Source: Actinomycetes bacterium (GTDB taxonomy: Bacteria > Actinomycetota > Acidimicrobiia > Acidimicrobiales > Aldehydirespiratoraceae). Taken from it: DNA of 64,000 bases. A program made the translations under genes and the position numbers. The notes beneath the pieces are model-generated. The model saw only the letters and a program-made list of their open reading frames with translations, had not been told where the DNA came from and did not search any database. The DNA is taken from contig JAJRXC010000058.1 in NCBI GenBank assembly GCA_024276495.1, positions 1 through 64,000 on the forward strand. The letters are read 5' to 3'. This document shows, in pieces, positions 1 to 8,504 of this stretch. The first letter of the stretch is position 1. Each line of letters begins with the position of its first letter.

Positions 1-410
1 CCGCCGTGGAGCGGGGCACCCAGGGCGAGCCCGACGAGCAGCACCGCCACCGCCGGGGGAATGGTGCGGATCGCGTCGAAGAGCGCAGACCCCGCCAGCA
101 CGGCAGCAGGCGACACCGGCATGAGTCGCAGCCGGTCGAGATAGCCGGAGTGGTGGTCACCGATCAGGCGCACGGCGCTCACGCCTGCGCCGAACATGCC
201 CGTCATGACGACCATCCCCGGCAGCATCCAGTCGACGAAGTCGTCGGCGGGGAAGCCGGGCAGGTCGGAGGTCGCGCCGAAGACCTGGCTGATGATGCCG
301 ATCAGGGCCAGCGGAAGGATCGTGGGCGTGATGTAGGCCGTTCCGGGGTCGCGGCGAGCGGCTCGCAGGTGGCGGCCGGTGATGAGCCGCGTGTCACGGA
401 TGAACGACAT
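1..410 (-). CDS. ABC-2 type exporter permease (3' part outside window)
   Basis: Membrane subunit of an ABC exporter; only the first ~136 residues are visible because the gene runs off the left edge. It starts at ATG 410 (MSFIRDTRLITGRHLRAARR), one base after the stop of the upstream permease, so the two are translationally linked. A basic N-terminal stretch is followed by a first membrane segment (about residues 28-45), a second around 65-85, and a third beginning near 110. The text LRLMPVSPAAVLAG matches the cytoplasmic loop that precedes the third helix of ABC-2 permeases. The two permeases resemble each other (both have LPGFPA...VDWM and a GYL-RLRL-PV-P motif), so the exporter is probably a heterodimeric membrane pair. 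Substrate unknown; drug or lipid export is typical for the family. Confidence 0.85.
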   Translation of the reverse strand, partial: MSFIRDTRLITGRHLRAARRDPGTAYITPTILPLALIGIISQVFGATSDLPGFPADDFVDWMLPGMVVMTGMFGAGVSAVRLIGDHHSGYLDRLRLMPVSPAAVLAGSALFDAIRTIPPAVAVLLVGLALGAPLHG

Positions 411-411
411 C

Positions 412-1188
412 TCAGGTTCCTCTCAGCGCGCGTAGGAGCGAGCGGGCGGTGATGGCCTGCAGGACCGCGGCAACGCCGACGCTGACGACGACCGTGGTCA
501 GCACGGGTTGCCACGCGATGCCGTCGGCGAGGACGTCGCGGATGGGGGTGGCGACCGCGGTGACCGGGTTGACGTCGGCGATGCGTTCGGTCCACCCCGG
601 CATCAGCCGCCGGGGAAACCACACCGGCGAGAGAAATGTCAGCGGGGCGAAGATCGGGAACGCGGCCTGTACGGCCTCCGGCGACCTCGTCTTCACCGCG
701 ATGAGCAGGAACAGCGCGTTGTAGGCGATGGTCCACAGCGAGATCATCGCCGCCACCGCGAGGAACCCGGGAAGACCGGCGCCGTAGTCGGCGCCGAGCG
801 CCGCGGCCACCACCAGGACCGCGGCGACGGCGGGAAGCATCCGAACCGCGTCGGCCAGCACCCGGCCGGTGAGAAAGGCGAGCGGGTCGACCGGGAGCAG
901 ACGGATGCGCTCGAGATAGCCGCCCCGGATGTCGGCGGCCAGGGCCATCCCGCTGAACGCGGCGCCGGTCATCGGGACGACGGTGACGGCACCGGCCGCC
1001 ATCCAATCGACATAGCTCGGCGCGGGGAAGCCGGGCAGGTCGCCGAGGCTGGTGAGCAGCTCGGCGTAGATGCCGACCATGGCGAGCGCCGGGATGACCG
1101 GGAAGACGAGGGCGAGCGCGGGGGTCCGCCGCGCCTGTCGAAGACTGCGGCCGAAGCTCAGCTGGGCGGTTCGAGTCCAGGCGCTCAT
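412..1188 (-). CDS. ABC-2 type exporter permease
   Basis: A 258-residue membrane subunit of an ABC exporter with about six hydrophobic segments. The start ATG 1188 overlaps the stop of the ATPase gene by four bases (ATGA), and the stop is one base from the start of the next permease, giving the operon order ATPase-permease-permease. Residues near 75-95 (IRGGYLERIRLLPVDPLAFL) form the intracellular coupling loop characteristic of ABC-2 membrane proteins, and the C-terminal part shows the V-NPVTAVATPIRDVLADG pattern seen in daunorubicin-type permeases just before the last helix. The substrate cannot be inferred. Probably controlled by the divergent HxlR regulator through the inverted repeats upstream of the operon. 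Confidence 0.9.
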   Translation of the reverse strand: MSAWTRTAQLSFGRSLRQARRTPALALVFPVIPALAMVGIYAELLTSLGDLPGFPAPSYVDWMAAGAVTVVPMTGAAFSGMALAADIRGGYLERIRLLPVDPLAFLTGRVLADAVRMLPAVAAVLVVAAALGADYGAGLPGFLAVAAMISLWTIAYNALFLLIAVKTRSPEAVQAAFPIFAPLTFLSPVWFPRRLMPGWTERIADVNPVTAVATPIRDVLADGIAWQPVLTTVVVSVGVAAVLQAITARSLLRALRGT

Positions 1189-2162
1189 GCCGCGGCCACT
1201 TCGGTGGGGGACTCGACTCCGGCGGTCTGCCCGGCGTGGCCGTTGATGCCGGTGCCGGTCAGGTCCAAGAAGACGTCCTCGAGGCTCGACGTGTGCACGG
1301 TGAGCTCGTCGGCTTCCAGCCCCAGACCACCGAGGCGGCCGAGGAGTCGGGCCGCCTCGGCCGCGTCGGCCATCTCGGTGCGTACCCACTCGCCGCGGAT
1401 CTCGGCGCGGTCATCGAGCTCGCGTCGTGTCCGCTCCCGCCGGGCCGGGTCGGTGATCCTCATCTCGATGCGGGTGGTGCCGTAGGTCGTGCGAAGCCGG
1501 TCGGGAGAGCCGCAGGCCAGGATCGTGCCGCCGTCGATGATGGCGATCTCGTCGGCTTCCTCGAGGTACTGGGTGGTCAAGTAGACGGTTGTTCCGGCGG
1601 ACTGGAGCTGTCGGATTCGACCCCACAGGGATCGTCGGCTCTGCGGGTCGAGCCCGGTCGTTGGTTCGTCGAGGAACAACACCCGGGGTTCGTTCAACAG
1701 CGAGGTGGCGAGGTCGAGTCGGCGTCGCATTCCCCCCGAGTAGCCCCGGATCAGCCGGGAGGCGGCGTCGGTCAGACCGAACTCCTCGAGCAGCTCGTCG
1801 GCGCGGCGGGTGGCCTCCGACCCCGATCGGCCCCAGAGCGATCCGATCAACACGAGGTGCTCGCGGCCCGTCTGGAGGTCGTCGAGGGCGACCTCCTGGA
1901 GGGTGGCGCCGATGTGTCGTTGGACCTGGCGACGCTGGGTGATCACGTCGAGGCCGGCAACCCGGGCCGTGCCGGTGGTGGGCAGGGTGAGGCCGGTGAG
2001 GATCCTCATCGTCGTCGACTTCCCCTGACCGTTGCGACCGAGGAATCCGAAGATCTGCCCTTCGGGAACCTCCACGTCGATGCCGCGTAGGGCGTGGACG
2101 TCGTCGCCCGTCGCGGTCGGGAAGGTCTTGGTGAGTGCGTGGGCTTCGATGGCGAGCGTCAT
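1185..2162 (-). CDS. ABC exporter ATP-binding protein (DrrA type)
   Basis: A 325-residue ATPase that powers the two permeases downstream. Walker A is GRNGQGKST (about residues 42-50), the signature is SGGMRRRL (142-149) and Walker B is VLFLDEPTTGLD (161-172); the extra C-terminal ~90 residues (FLDLTGTGINGH region) are the tail typical of daunorubicin-resistance-type ATPases. ATG 2162 was chosen because it opens directly onto the conserved LAIEAHALTKTF start; upstream codons in frame read into the regulator promoter. First gene of the exporter operon and divergent from the HxlR-type regulator gene at 2270, with two operator-like inverted repeats between them. Likely a drug or small-lipid exporter; specificity is not visible. 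Confidence 0.93.
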   Translation of the reverse strand: MTLAIEAHALTKTFPTATGDDVHALRGIDVEVPEGQIFGFLGRNGQGKSTTMRILTGLTLPTTGTARVAGLDVITQRRQVQRHIGATLQEVALDDLQTGREHLVLIGSLWGRSGSEATRRADELLEEFGLTDAASRLIRGYSGGMRRRLDLATSLLNEPRVLFLDEPTTGLDPQSRRSLWGRIRQLQSAGTTVYLTTQYLEEADEIAIIDGGTILACGSPDRLRTTYGTTRIEMRITDPARRERTRRELDDRAEIRGEWVRTEMADAAEAARLLGRLGGLGLEADELTVHTSSLEDVFLDLTGTGINGHAGQTAGVESPTEVAAA

Positions 2163-2208
2163 GGCGGGTCCCCTGTGGTGGCCGGTGTGGCGGTGCTTCG
2201 CGGTGATG

Positions 2209-2257
2209 CTTGGTTTAACGAAGTAATCGCACCATCGCATACTTGGCTTAACCAAGT
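2209..2257. promoter_or_regulatory. paired inverted repeats in exporter/HxlR divergent promoter
   Basis: Two related dyads lie between the divergent genes: CTTGG-TTTAA-CGAAG at 2209-2223 (one mismatch) and ACTTGG-CTTAA-CCAAGT at 2241-2257 (perfect six-base arms). Their centres are 33 bases apart, about three helical turns, so two regulator dimers could sit on the same face. Shared core CTTGG-YTTAA suggests one protein binds both, most simply the HxlR regulator encoded alongside. Confidence 0.6.
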
Positions 2258-2269
2258 CAAGGGGGTAGG

Positions 2270-2941
2270 GTGCGATTCGTGCCGAAGAAGCAGCCCTACG
2301 ACCAGTTCTGCCCGATCGCTCGTGCCCTCGACCTCGTCGGAGATCGCTGGACGCTGCTGATCGTGCGGGACCTCCTGTTGGGCTCGGCCCGCTACGGCGC
2401 GCTGCTCGCGGCCCTCGCCCCGATCTCCACCGACGTGCTCGCCCGCCGACTCCGAGAGCTCGAGGCATCCGGGATCATCGACCACCACGACGACGGCCTC
2501 TACGGCCTCACCGCCGACGGGCGGCGGCTCGTGCCGGTGCTCCGGGAGCTCGGCCGCTGGGGGGCGACGCACCTCGGCGCGCCCCTCGACACGGATCTCT
2601 CCGCGTCGCGGGCACTGCAGATTCTCGCCGTCACCGGTGCCGGACGAACCGACGCGGCCCCCGTCGCCGTCGAGGTTTGGGCCGGCGACCTGGTGTGGGC
2701 CCTCACCGACGGTCCCGACGGGCTCACGATCCAGCGGGGTCCGGGCACCGACGTCGACGCCTCGATCTCGATCGACGGGCCCACGCTGTGGGCGGTCGGC
2801 CGCGGTCAGCTCGACTGGCCCGATGCGCTCGCCTCGGGTGTGGTGCAGGTCGACGGCGATGCCGAGATCGCCCGCCGCTTCCTCGCCGGTCGACTCCCCG
2901 TGATCTTCGACGACCAACCGGCCGAACCGAGCCGCCGATAG
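2270..2941 (+). CDS. HxlR-family transcriptional regulator with SCP2-like C-terminal domain
   Basis: A 223-residue regulator. Residues 8-105 are a winged helix of the HxlR type: the conserved CPIARALDLVGDRWTLLIVRDL segment, then LARRLRELEASGIIDH for the recognition helix and wing. Residues ~115-215 (WAGDLVWALTDG ... DGDAEIARRFLAGR) resemble the sterol-carrier SCP2-like fold that is fused to HxlR domains in many actinobacteria and may bind a hydrophobic ligand. GTG 2270 follows an AAGGGGGT purine stretch; GTG 2279 is an alternative start. Divergent from an ABC exporter, so the obvious hypothesis is ligand-dependent repression of that exporter via the two inverted repeats. HxlR proteins often carry a conserved redox cysteine; here one Cys lies in the CPIA motif. 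Confidence 0.88.
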   Translation: MRFVPKKQPYDQFCPIARALDLVGDRWTLLIVRDLLLGSARYGALLAALAPISTDVLARRLRELEASGIIDHHDDGLYGLTADGRRLVPVLRELGRWGATHLGAPLDTDLSASRALQILAVTGAGRTDAAPVAVEVWAGDLVWALTDGPDGLTIQRGPGTDVDASISIDGPTLWAVGRGQLDWPDALASGVVQVDGDAEIARRFLAGRLPVIFDDQPAEPSRR

Positions 2942-3037
2942 GTCGACCGTCGCCCATCGGTGCGGGCCTCGAAGTGGCCACGATGTACGTTGTCGGGTGA
3001 CGTCGACGGACTGGCGTCCCGACCGGGGCGAGGCGAG

Positions 3038-4354
3038 ATGAGGACACAAACCTACGCAGCGCGCGTCGTGCAGCAGCGCGACGACATCCCCGGGATCTAC
3101 GGAGACGTCGACTTCTCGGTCGAGCCCGAACGCTTCGACCGCGACGCCGCCCCCGACGATGAGCGGTTCGCGAAGCACCGCGACGCCGTGGCCCGCGTCT
3201 TCGACAACCCCGCGCTGATCGAGACCATTCGTGACTACACGATGACCGGCGACCCGGTGGCCGACGCCTACGCCGCCCTCATCCCCGAGCACGGCTTTCG
3301 CACGCTGGTCGACATGCTCGACGAAGCTTGTGAGCGGGGGGTGGAACACGTCGACAACGCCCCGCCGGAGCTCGTCGAGCTCATCCGGGCCATGGAGCAC
3401 ACCCCGGACTGGGTCGACATGGCCCTGGTCGAAGAGGGGGCGAGGGCGGAGCGGATCCCGATGGCCACGGCCACACCGTTCGCTATCCGAGGCGCCTTCC
3501 TCGCGACGTTCCTCAACAAGTACGCGGCGATGCCCATGACCATGACCGGCACGTTGTCCGACGAGGCCGCGGCCAAGCGGGTGTTCGAGACGGCGAGCTT
3601 CTTCACCGCGACGACGCTGCCCGGGGCGCTGGCCCGTCACGGAAAGGGCTTCCAGGCCGCCGCGAAGGTTCGTCTCATGCACTCCATGGTGCGGTTTCAT
3701 CTGATGAGCTCGGGACGGTGGGACGTCGCTACCTACGGCATTCCGATCCCGCAGGTCGATCAGATGCCGGCCGGCACGATCGGGACGTTCATGTTGTCGG
3801 CCCGACTGCTCCGGAAAGGACACACGGAGTTCACCCGGGCCCAAAAGGCGACCGTGGAGCTCGCCCGCTATCGCTGCTTCCTGCTCGGACTCCCGCAGGA
3901 CCTGCTCGGCGACACGCCACAGGAGATCGTCGACCTTCTCACCGCGCGCCACATCACGCTGCGGGAGGCGTACGACGACGAGACCTGTGGTGCGCTGGTG
4001 CGGGGCACACTCGACGCCGACCTGTTCGACCGCTCGTCGATCAGGGGGCGGGTGCACAGCCGGCTGGAGAACGGCTTCTCCCGGTTCGTGCTGATCAACA
4101 GCTTCCTCGGCGGCGATGCCGAACGAGCCGAATCGATCGGCATCGACTTCGGTGCCGCCGACAAGGCCGCGGCCGGCGTCGCGGGTGGGGTCGTGTTCGC
4201 GAGAACGGCGTTCTACAACCTCGGGCTGCGCGTGCCCGTCGTGTCCGGGTGGATCGACCGGCGGCTCAACGCCCGGCTGGCGCACCTTCTCGACATGTAC
4301 GGCCACGCCGACTTCGTCACCGACGCCGACAGATACAAGCTCGCCGCGGCATAG
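3038..4354 (+). CDS. DUF2236 / MpaB-like oxygenase-family protein
   Basis: A 438-residue protein of the family that includes fungal MpaB and bacterial rubber oxygenase Lcp (DUF2236). Family hallmarks include the FLNKYAAMP segment, the KVRLMHSMVRFHLMSSGRWD helix and the IPIPQVDQMPAGTIGTFMLS region, in which the histidine and arginine of KVRLMHS.VR are the probable haem-pocket residues. ATG 3038 is preceded by a GGGGCGAGGCGAG purine stretch and is preferred to an upstream in-frame GTG. Members are often annotated as hypothetical; the substrate here is unknown. It stands alone between the regulator gene and a small Cys-rich gene, all on the plus strand with gaps of about 75-100 bases. Confidence 0.8.
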   Translation: MRTQTYAARVVQQRDDIPGIYGDVDFSVEPERFDRDAAPDDERFAKHRDAVARVFDNPALIETIRDYTMTGDPVADAYAALIPEHGFRTLVDMLDEACERGVEHVDNAPPELVELIRAMEHTPDWVDMALVEEGARAERIPMATATPFAIRGAFLATFLNKYAAMPMTMTGTLSDEAAAKRVFETASFFTATTLPGALARHGKGFQAAAKVRLMHSMVRFHLMSSGRWDVATYGIPIPQVDQMPAGTIGTFMLSARLLRKGHTEFTRAQKATVELARYRCFLLGLPQDLLGDTPQEIVDLLTARHITLREAYDDETCGALVRGTLDADLFDRSSIRGRVHSRLENGFSRFVLINSFLGGDAERAESIGIDFGAADKAAAGVAGGVVFARTAFYNLGLRVPVVSGWIDRRLNARLAHLLDMYGHADFVTDADRYKLAAA

Positions 4355-4416
4355 CGGCAAAGGGCCGGGGGCGTCGCGGCCCGTGTTCTTCCGCCGGGCT
4401 TCTCCGAGACCCCTAT

Positions 4417-4422
4417 TAGGCT
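4417..4422 (+). promoter_or_regulatory. -10-like TAGGCT of a leaderless promoter
   Basis: TAGGCT (overlapping TATTAG 4414-4419) ends six bases before the ATG at 4429, so transcription would begin at or next to the start codon. No clear -35 element. The same arrangement recurs before the genes at 9536 and 45630. Confidence 0.45.
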
Positions 4423-4428
4423 GCGTAC

Positions 4429-4590
4429 ATGTGCCGTCGAACGACCTGCAAGCGCTGCGGCAAGCCGTCATGGGCCGGTTGTGGCGCCCATGTCGAGCAG
4501 GTCCTGGCCGACGTGCCCGACGACCAGCGCTGCGACTGCGAACCCGAACGGTCGGGGCTGCGGGCGAAACTACGCGCCGTCTTCGGTTGA
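4429..4590 (+). CDS. small conserved Cys-rich protein
   Basis: A 53-residue protein beginning MCRRTTCKRCGKPSWAGCGA and continuing HVEQVLADVPDDQRCDCEPE. Six cysteines arranged C-x4-C-x2-C-x7-C and a later C-x-C, plus a histidine, suggest a small zinc-binding fold. Near-identical short proteins are widespread in actinobacteria and are annotated only as hypothetical. The start is set by the TAGGCT box six bases upstream, consistent with a leaderless transcript. The following GH15 gene begins six bases after its stop, so the two are probably co-transcribed. Function unknown. Confidence 0.75.
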   Translation: MCRRTTCKRCGKPSWAGCGAHVEQVLADVPDDQRCDCEPERSGLRAKLRAVFG

Positions 4591-4596
4591 TCGCCG

Positions 4597-6384
4597 GTGA
4601 GCCCGCGGATCGAGGACTACGCCCTTCTCGGTGACTGCCGTTCGGCCGCGTTGGTCTCGCGGGCCGGATCGGTCGACTGGCTCTGCTTCCCCCGGTTCGA
4701 TTCCGGCGCGTGCTTCGCGGCGCTGCTCGGGTCGAGCGACAACGGTTCCTGGTCGCTCGCCCCGGCGGACCCGTTCCGGTCGGAACGGGCCTATCGCCCC
4801 GACTCCACCGTCCTCGAGACCACCCATCACACGGCGGACGGCACCGTCACCGTCACTGATGCGCTCGTTCCGGTCGGCGTCACCCACCGGCTCGTCCGCT
4901 CGGTCGAGGGCCGCCGCGGCACCGTGGAGATGCGCATGGAGCTCCGGGTCCGATTCGACTACGGATCGGTCGTCCCGTGGGTGCAGAAGATCCCCGGCGG
5001 GATCCATGCCATCGGCGGTCCCGACGCGCTCGCACTGCGAACCTCCGTCGAGCTGCGGGGCGAAGGTTTCGCCACCGTCGCCGACTTCGTCGTGTCCGAG
5101 GGGGAGGAGGTCTCGTTCGACCTGGCCTGGCACGAATCGCACCTCCCGGTGCCGGAGGCCGTCGATGTCGCCGCGACGCTGGACGAGACGATCGACTGGT
5201 GGCGGAAGTGGGCCGCGTCGCTCGCGTACCAGGGGGCATACCGAGACGATGTGCGGTCGTCGCTCGTGGTGCTCAAGGCCCTCAGCTACGCGCCGACCGG
5301 TGCGATCGTCGCGGCGCCCACCACCTCGCTGCCAGAATGGATCGGCGGCCCCCGCAACTGGGACTACCGGTACTGCTGGCTGCGCGACGCCACCTTCACC
5401 CTGCTCGCCCTGCTCCAGGCGGGATGCACGGCCGAGGCGGCCGCCTGGCGGGACTGGCTCATCCGGGCGGTGGCCGGCGACCCGGCCAAGCTCCAGATCA
5501 TGTACGGCATCGGAGGAGAGCGGCGGTTGGCCGAGTCGGAGCTCGACTGGCTCGACGGATTCGCCGGATCATCACCGGTGAGGATCGGAAACGGGGCGGC
5601 CGATCAGCTCCAGATCGACGTCTACGGCGAAGTCATCGACGCGTTGCATCAGGCCCGCCTCCAGGGCCTCGATCCGGATCCGGTGGCGTGGGACATCCAA
5701 CGGGCCATGCTCGATTGGCTCGAACACCGCTGGCAGCAACCCGACGAGGGAATCTGGGAGGTGCGGGGCGGCCGCGCCCATTTCACCTACTCGAAGGTGA
5801 TGGCGTGGGTCGCGTTCGATCGGGGGATTCGGGCCACCGAGGAGTTCGGGCTCCCCGGCGACGCGGCCGGTTGGCGCGTGGTTCGCGACCGGATCCACCG
5901 GGAGGTGTGTGCCAACGCCATCGACGAGAGGGGAGTGTTCACCCAGTCGTACGGAAGCGACGCCCTCGACGCCTCGACCCTCATGATCCCGATCGTCGGG
6001 TTCCTTCCGGCCACCGACCCGCGGGTCATCGCCACCGTGGAGGCGGTGGAGCGGGAGCTGACCGTGGACGGTCTCGTGCAACGGTACGACCCCGGTGAGT
6101 CGAGCGACGGCGTCGGCGGCGAGGAGGGCGCGTTCTTGTTGTGTTCATTCTGGCTCGTCGACTGTCTCGCCCTCATCGGGCGCCACGCCGACGCGGTAGT
6201 GCTCTACGAGCGGCTCCTCGGTCTGCGCAACGACCTCGGGCTGCTGGCCGAGGAGTTCGATCCGGGCGCCGCTCGCCAGCTCGGCAACTATCCCCAGGCG
6301 TTCTCCCATGTCGCCCTCGTGAGCTCGGCCATCACGTTGTGCCCGGCCCACACCGGCCCGAGCGAACACCGCTGCGCCTGCTGA
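4597..6384 (+). CDS. glycoside hydrolase family 15 protein (glucoamylase/trehalase type)
   Basis: A 595-residue cytoplasmic enzyme (no signal peptide). The N-terminal domain starts with IEDYALLGDCRSAALVSRAGSVDWLC, the usual opening of bacterial GH15 proteins, followed by a beta-rich region to about residue 210. The catalytic (alpha/alpha)6 barrel includes EWIGGPRNWDYRYCWLRD (about 248-265), the substrate-binding signature, and later EGIWEVRGGRAHFTYSKVMAW, which supplies the general acid glutamate. Close relatives hydrolyse trehalose or alpha-1,4-glucans; the substrate here cannot be told apart. GTG 4597 is supported by the immediate match to the family N terminus and by proximity to the previous stop. 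Confidence 0.9.
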   Translation: MSPRIEDYALLGDCRSAALVSRAGSVDWLCFPRFDSGACFAALLGSSDNGSWSLAPADPFRSERAYRPDSTVLETTHHTADGTVTVTDALVPVGVTHRLVRSVEGRRGTVEMRMELRVRFDYGSVVPWVQKIPGGIHAIGGPDALALRTSVELRGEGFATVADFVVSEGEEVSFDLAWHESHLPVPEAVDVAATLDETIDWWRKWAASLAYQGAYRDDVRSSLVVLKALSYAPTGAIVAAPTTSLPEWIGGPRNWDYRYCWLRDATFTLLALLQAGCTAEAAAWRDWLIRAVAGDPAKLQIMYGIGGERRLAESELDWLDGFAGSSPVRIGNGAADQLQIDVYGEVIDALHQARLQGLDPDPVAWDIQRAMLDWLEHRWQQPDEGIWEVRGGRAHFTYSKVMAWVAFDRGIRATEEFGLPGDAAGWRVVRDRIHREVCANAIDERGVFTQSYGSDALDASTLMIPIVGFLPATDPRVIATVEAVERELTVDGLVQRYDPGESSDGVGGEEGAFLLCSFWLVDCLALIGRHADAVVLYERLLGLRNDLGLLAEEFDPGAARQLGNYPQAFSHVALVSSAITLCPAHTGPSEHRCAC

Positions 6385-6470
6385 TCCGCGGCGCCTCGCC
6401 CACCTTCTCGTTCGGCGCGCCCCGGCGGTCTTTCAGCAACCTCCAAGGTTCGAACGACCAGACTGGCGCG

Positions 6471-7154
6471 ATGAGAGTTCTGCTGGTCGAGGACGAGGAG
6501 CCGCTCGCCGCGCTCGTCCGGCGAGGACTGGGCGAACACGGGATCGATGTCGACATCGCGCACGACGGGACGACAGGGCTGTGGCGGGGCCGGGAAGGGA
6601 GCTACGACGCGATCGTTCTCGACATCATGTTGGCGGGCATGAACGGGTACGATGTCTGCCGCGAGCTGCGCCGGTCCGGAGTCTGGACCCCGGTGTTGAT
6701 GCTCACCGCCAAGGACGGGGACCACGACGAGGCGGAGGCTCTCGATCTCGGTGCCGACGACTTCTTGCGAAAGCCCTTCTCGTTCGTCGTCCTGGTTGCC
6801 CGGCTTCGGGCCATCGTTCGCCGCGGTGCGTCCGAACGGCCGACCGTGTTGACGTGTGGCCCGTTGACGTTGGACCCGGCTCGTGGTGAGGTCACCCGTG
6901 ACGGCGACCGGATCGCCTTGACCCGTCGGGAGTACGCGATCCTGGAGCTCCTTTTCCGGGCCGACGGGGATCCGGTGCCGGCCGGTCGGATCCTCGACCA
7001 CGTCTGGGGTTTCGATGCCGAGCTCTCGTCGAACGTGGTGCAGGTCAACATCCGGTACCTCAGACGCAAGCTCGACGACCCGTACGACTCGCCGGTGATC
7101 GCGACGGTGCGCGGGGTCGGCTACCACCTCGTGTGCGGGCCGGATCCGCAGTGA
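6471..7154 (+). CDS. OmpR/PhoB-type response regulator
   Basis: A 227-residue DNA-binding response regulator. The receiver domain (1-120) has the acidic pair E7-D8, phosphoacceptor D51 in VLDIMLAGMNG, and K102-like lysine in the DDFLRKPFSF switch. The C-terminal winged helix (about 130-225) has RREYAILELLFRADG and VVQVNIRYLRRKLDD. The gene overlaps the start of the following histidine kinase by four bases (GTGA), so the two form one two-component system. Target genes are not evident; the nearest downstream gene is convergent. Confidence 0.93.
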   Translation: MRVLLVEDEEPLAALVRRGLGEHGIDVDIAHDGTTGLWRGREGSYDAIVLDIMLAGMNGYDVCRELRRSGVWTPVLMLTAKDGDHDEAEALDLGADDFLRKPFSFVVLVARLRAIVRRGASERPTVLTCGPLTLDPARGEVTRDGDRIALTRREYAILELLFRADGDPVPAGRILDHVWGFDAELSSNVVQVNIRYLRRKLDDPYDSPVIATVRGVGYHLVCGPDPQ

Positions 7155-8494
7155 GGGCGATTGGTTCGCTTCGCGGTCGCATCACGGTGGTTGCCACGGT
7201 CCTCGTCGCGGTCACGTTGTCCGGCGCGTCGGCCTGGATTCTGCGGTCCGTCGAGCGCGATGTCCGAGCTGCGGCGGAGGACGTCGTCGAGCAGGTCCTC
7301 GTCGAGCAGGCCGCCCGGATCAGGGACGTGGCGGGACTCGACATCGTCATCGGTGCGAACACCTTCGAGCTCGGGGTGTTCGAGGAGTCCGAGGGCCTGG
7401 CGTTCGGCGAGCTGTTCGTCGGGGACACGCCGGTGGCCGAGGTCGAGGTGAACCTGACGACCGGACGAGTGAACGAACTGCTCGACCCGCAGACCGGCGA
7501 AACTCTCGACGATCCCGATCTACGGGCCGAGCTCGAGACCCTGACCTTCGTCTTTCTCGAGGTGGACGGCGAAGATGGGCCTGCGTTGTTGGCCGGCGCG
7601 ATCCCCCAGGCTGAGCTCGAACTCTCATCGACGGCGCTTCGCCGTGCCCTGCTCACGGTGATCCCCGTCGTCGTCGTAGTGTTCGCCGTGCTCGCCTGGT
7701 GGCTCGTGGGTCGAGCCCTCCGACCGGTCGACAGGCTCACCGAGCGGGTCGACCGGATCTCCTCGGCCAACCTCGACGAGCGGCTTCCCGTGCCCGCGGG
7801 CGGCGACGAGGTCGCCCGGCTGGCGATCGTCATGAACGAGATGCTCGACCGGCTCGAGCGCAGCGACGAACGGCAGCGTCGATTCGCGGCCGACGCCTCA
7901 CACGAACTGCGTTCTCCGCTGACGACGATTCGGGCCGCCGCGGAGTTGATCGCCGACCATGACCGTCCCGGTCCCGCCGACGACATCGTGGCCGAGGTCG
8001 AGCGCATGGACAGCCTCATCGGTGACCTGTTGGCCCTGGCGCGGTCGGACGCGGGGGTGGTGGGGACTCGGACCGTCCTCGATCTCGGGGACCTCGCTCG
8101 TGAGGTCGTCGCGGGATCGACCGTCGAGCTCCGGTGCGCGGCCGCGGCGACCGTCACCGGCGAACCTGGGCCACTGGGTGCCGTGATCCGAAACCTCGTC
8201 GACAACGCTCGCCGCCATGCCCGCTCCCGGGTCCGCGTCACGATCGAACGGACCGATGGGATCGTCCGGTTGACGGTGGAGGACGACGGACCCGGGGTGG
8301 CCGCCGTCGATCGGAACATCGTGTTCGAACGTTTCGCCCGGCTCGACGAAGCACGGGCTCGCGACGCCGGTGGCGCCGGTCTCGGACTGGCGATGGTCAA
8401 GTCGATCGTCGAGCGCAACGGTGGAACCGTCCGTGTCGCCCGATCGGCTCGGCTGGGAGGGGCCGTGTTCGTCGTCGAACTGCCCGGTTCGTGA
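7151..8494 (+). CDS. sensor histidine kinase (HAMP, HisKA, HATPase)
   Basis: A 447-residue membrane sensor. A first membrane helix lies at about residues 10-30, an extracytoplasmic sensor region of about 130 residues follows, and the second helix is around 168-188 (VIPVVVVVFAVLAWWLVG). HAMP (RALRPVDRLTERVDRIS) leads into the H-box ADASHELRSPLTT with phosphorylated His251, then N-box VIRNLVDNARRHA, G1 VEDDGPGV and G2 GAGLGLAMVKSIVERNGG. GTG 7151 overlaps the response regulator stop and is preferred to the in-frame GTG 18 bases upstream. Signal unknown; the sensor domain is rich in acidic residues and could detect cations. Confidence 0.92.
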   Translation: MRAIGSLRGRITVVATVLVAVTLSGASAWILRSVERDVRAAAEDVVEQVLVEQAARIRDVAGLDIVIGANTFELGVFEESEGLAFGELFVGDTPVAEVEVNLTTGRVNELLDPQTGETLDDPDLRAELETLTFVFLEVDGEDGPALLAGAIPQAELELSSTALRRALLTVIPVVVVVFAVLAWWLVGRALRPVDRLTERVDRISSANLDERLPVPAGGDEVARLAIVMNEMLDRLERSDERQRRFAADASHELRSPLTTIRAAAELIADHDRPGPADDIVAEVERMDSLIGDLLALARSDAGVVGTRTVLDLGDLAREVVAGSTVELRCAAAATVTGEPGPLGAVIRNLVDNARRHARSRVRVTIERTDGIVRLTVEDDGPGVAAVDRNIVFERFARLDEARARDAGGAGLGLAMVKSIVERNGGTVRVARSARLGGAVFVVELPGS

Positions 8495-8504
8495 GCGCCG
8501 CAGA

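Noticed and set aside
2159-4471. 770-codon open frame on the minus strand opposite the regulator and MpaB-like genes
   Set aside because: Composition (Gly/Arg/Asp/Val with no family motif) is what GC-rich antisense frames give; the plus-strand genes have clear family motifs.
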